Shown piece by piece: positions 61,956-64,000 of a stretch of 64,000 nucleotides of DNA. Each line of letters opens with the position of its first letter. The first letter of the stretch is position 1. The position numbers were made by a program, and so were the translations under genes. The stretch comes from Ignavibacteria bacterium. Lineage in GTDB: Bacteria; Bacteroidota; Ignavibacteria; Tepidaquicellales; Tepidaquicellaceae. Under the pieces are notes generated by a model. It was not told the DNA's origin. It was given only the letters and a program-made list of their open reading frames with translations, and ran no database searches. Where the stretch lies: assembly GCA_016709315.1 (NCBI GenBank), contig JADJMZ010000003.1, positions 62,001 to 126,000 on the forward strand. Direction: 5' to 3'.

Positions 61956-63854
61956 TCAAAGATTGCTTATCCCGTATGCCTGTGACCATAATTCAAGATT
62001 TAATACCCGCCAGAAAGGAAAGTCAGGAAACCTGTCTTTGTTTTCAAATATGTTTTTTATCTTCGAAGCATCCCAGATTGATTTGCTCCTGAATGAATCA
62101 GAGTTTAAAACAGAAGTTATAAAATTATTAGTGACATCTTTATTCATCCAGTCATCAAACGGAGTCATGAATCCGATCTTCTCATAATTGTTAACAGTTG
62201 AAGCAGGCAATCTGTCCGAATAGACTTCTCTTAAAATTTTTTTTGTAATGCCATTATCAAATTTAATTTTATCCGGCAAAGAAAATGCGAGTTCCATTAT
62301 TCTGTAATCAATAAACGGCGATCTCATTTCCACCGAACTTTGCATTGATGAATGATCTTCATAATTCAGTATCTGATTAAATCCGAGATACTGAATATTG
62401 TATTTCATAAAACCATTCAAATTTGATGAAGAGAATTTTGAGTATTCAGGATTTGAAAGATATGAGATTTCTGAACTTCTTAAATCTTCAGAGATGCAGT
62501 CAAAAATCTTTTCCTGATATTTTGAACGAAGATAAGAACTCTGTCTCCTTGACATTACGGCTTTTATAAACTGCTTAAGAATGTATTTGTAAGAAAATCT
62601 CATTTTATCCGAGATTGAATTTATCTGTGACGGCAATTCATCAGGTTTGGAAAACAACAGATCAAGCAGATAATATCCGATAATATATTTCCCGTAACCG
62701 CACCATGATTCATCAGCTCCCTGACCATTCAGCACTACTTTTACATTATTTTTCTTTATCTCTTTCATCAAAGTATAGTGAGCAAAACTTGAAGTGCTGA
62801 AAACGGGTTCTCCCATTCCGTAAATAAAGCTGTTGATAGAATCAAGAAGATTATTCTGATCAGGATTTATAAAAACAGAATTTATATGCCTGCAAGTCTT
62901 CAGTAATTCAGTTACAGACTTTGACTCATCAAAAATAAATCCCGGAAAGACCGCGCTGAAAGCTTTCACACTTGCTGCATTCAGTTTGTGACTGTCTATC
63001 AGTTCATCAGTGATCATAGATATTATCCCTGAGTCAAGACCGCCGCTTAGCAATATTGAAACTGGTACATCACTTCTGAATCTCAGTTTTACCGCATCTG
63101 TAAGTAGATTATCAGTTTCATCGTACACTTCTTTAACATTTCCAATTGATCGTGTCTTTGTGTCATTAAGATCCCAGTATTTTTCAAATTTATTTTTACC
63201 GTCCTTAATGATTAAGTTATGAGAAGATTTCAACTCATTAATTTCATTAAAAAATGTTTCTCCGTTATTAGTTTTATATCCATAAGCGAGATAGTCGAAA
63301 ACTTTTCCGTGATTAGCGAGTCTGATATCTTTTACTTTTAGGACAGATTTAATCTCACTCGAAAAAATAAGACAATCATTATTGATGAAATAGTAAAACG
63401 GTTTAACACCGAACCTGTCTCTCGATGCAAAGAAAATATTTTTTTTAAAATCATATATAGCAAAAGCCCACATACCGTTGAATTTCTTTACGCAATCAAA
63501 TCCGTATTCTTCATAGGAATGAATAATCACTTCAGTATCGCTACGTGTTTTGAATTTATATCCTTTAGCAGAGAGCTCGGACATCAGCTCGATATAATTA
63601 TATATCTCTCCGTTAAAAACAATAACTACAGATCTGTCATGACTGAACATCGGCTGTGATGCTTCTTCAGACAAATCAATAATGCTGAGTCTTCTGTGAC
63701 CAAGACAAACCGGAAAATTTATAAACATACCTTCTCCGTCAGGACCGCGATGTGCAATTTCCTTATTCATAACAGAAATTTTACTTTCAAAGAATGAAGT
63801 GCCTTCGTCTTTGAATTTATTATTGAAATATAATATTCCGTTAATCCCGCACAT
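61956..63854 (-). CDS. asnB: Glutamine-dependent asparagine synthetase-like amidotransferase
   Basis: A 632-residue AsnB-type enzyme with N-terminal nucleophile Cys2 (MCGINGILYF), glutaminase landmarks HRGPDGEG, HRRLSIIDLS, FNGEIYN, and the ATP pyrophosphatase PP-loop SGGLDS (270-275). GQGADESWCGYGKY follows. Inside glycan loci these proteins commonly amidate uronic acids rather than aspartate, fitting the WbpE/WlbB-like uronate genes nearby; true asparagine synthesis is the alternative. It is immediately adjacent to the upstream GT4 gene (stop and start touching). Confidence 0.93.
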   Translation of the reverse strand: MCGINGILYFNNKFKDEGTSFFESKISVMNKEIAHRGPDGEGMFINFPVCLGHRRLSIIDLSEEASQPMFSHDRSVVIVFNGEIYNYIELMSELSAKGYKFKTRSDTEVIIHSYEEYGFDCVKKFNGMWAFAIYDFKKNIFFASRDRFGVKPFYYFINNDCLIFSSEIKSVLKVKDIRLANHGKVFDYLAYGYKTNNGETFFNEINELKSSHNLIIKDGKNKFEKYWDLNDTKTRSIGNVKEVYDETDNLLTDAVKLRFRSDVPVSILLSGGLDSGIISMITDELIDSHKLNAASVKAFSAVFPGFIFDESKSVTELLKTCRHINSVFINPDQNNLLDSINSFIYGMGEPVFSTSSFAHYTLMKEIKKNNVKVVLNGQGADESWCGYGKYIIGYYLLDLLFSKPDELPSQINSISDKMRFSYKYILKQFIKAVMSRRQSSYLRSKYQEKIFDCISEDLRSSEISYLSNPEYSKFSSSNLNGFMKYNIQYLGFNQILNYEDHSSMQSSVEMRSPFIDYRIMELAFSLPDKIKFDNGITKKILREVYSDRLPASTVNNYEKIGFMTPFDDWMNKDVTNNFITSVLNSDSFRSKSIWDASKIKNIFENKDRFPDFPFWRVLNLELWSQAYGISNL

Positions 63855-64000
63855 TTAATTAGCGTTATAGATTTTAGTAAGATTTAAAATATAATCGTAA
63901 GTTGATTGTGCATTTTTTCCCCAGGAGAAATATCTGGTTACAATTTCTTTTCCGCATTCAGACATAGACTTCATTTTCTCTTTATCACCGGCAAGAGTCA
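63855..64000 (-). CDS. Glycosyltransferase C-terminal fragment (5' end outside window)
   Basis: The last 48 codons of a leftward gene whose beginning lies past the right edge. The tail LAGDKEKMKSMSECGKEIV followed by SWGKNAQSTYDYILNLTKIY looks like the closing helices of a GT4 enzyme. Its stop lies immediately before the asnB start, so it belongs to the same operon. The family assignment rests on this short tail only. Confidence 0.6.
   Translation of the reverse strand, partial: TLAGDKEKMKSMSECGKEIVTRYFSWGKNAQSTYDYILNLTKIYNAN

Overview
The window is AT-rich (about one third G+C by eye), shows almost no Shine-Dalgarno sequences upstream of starts, and encodes a 1620-residue C25-family cysteine peptidase with a type IX secretion (T9SS) C-terminal sorting domain. 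Together these point to the Bacteroidota/Chlorobi/Ignavibacteria group, with an Ignavibacteria-like organism my best guess. There are no rRNA, tRNA, CRISPR or replication features. Nearly the whole window is one large surface-glycan locus: sugar-nucleotide synthesis, about 20 glycosyltransferases, glycan modification and export.

Layout. 1-1976 (-): operon of methyltransferase (cut by the window edge), FemAB/GNAT-like transferase and WbqC-family protein. 1977-2583: MITE-like repeat with a tandem duplication. 2584-4887 (+): secreted parallel beta-helix protein. 4899-10225 (-): cysC-cysD-cysN (PAPS synthesis), a methyltransferase/sulfotransferase fusion and an FkbM methyltransferase, read as a dedicated sulfation module. 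10226-13650: repeat-rich accessory island with a 21-bp minisatellite that encodes a heptad-repeat protein, an intact methyltransferase and two decayed methyltransferase genes. 13651-15385 (-): two tandem secreted paralogs with a Cys-containing C-terminal sorting-like tail. 15630-20145 (-): nucleotidyltransferase, LegB-like dehydratase, DegT aminotransferase, N-formyltransferase and ArnC/GtrB-like polyprenyl-phosphate glycosyltransferase. 20349-23676 (-): two tandem GT-C membrane proteins. 23983-27607 (+): Gfo/Idh/MocA dehydrogenase, second N-formyltransferase and second DegT aminotransferase.

27634-64000 (-) is one long run of densely packed, often overlapping genes: GT-C protein, methyltransferases, a methyltransferase-GT2 fusion, an FAD protein, an acyltransferase, a VioA-like aminotransferase, GT2, Wzt/Wzm ABC exporter, the C25/T9SS protein, two WecG/TagA GT26 enzymes, several GT4 enzymes, three further large GT-C-like membrane proteins, a Wzx-like flippase, a WlbB-like N-acetyltransferase, a WbaP-like phosphoglycosyltransferase, a WbpE-like aminotransferase and an AsnB-type amidotransferase.

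How it fits together (inference): several rare amino sugars are made (four DegT aminotransferases capped by two formyltransferases, one acetyltransferase and perhaps the FemAB-like enzyme), assembled by GT2/GT4/GT26 enzymes on undecaprenyl phosphate, decorated with methyl, sulfate, acyl and amide groups, and exported by Wzm/Wzt and/or Wzx. The 15630-20145 operon resembles the Arn lipid A modification pathway, with GT-C genes next door as candidate final transferases. Two genes (20363-21952 and 49138-50074) carry apparent single-base frameshifts at A/T homopolymers.
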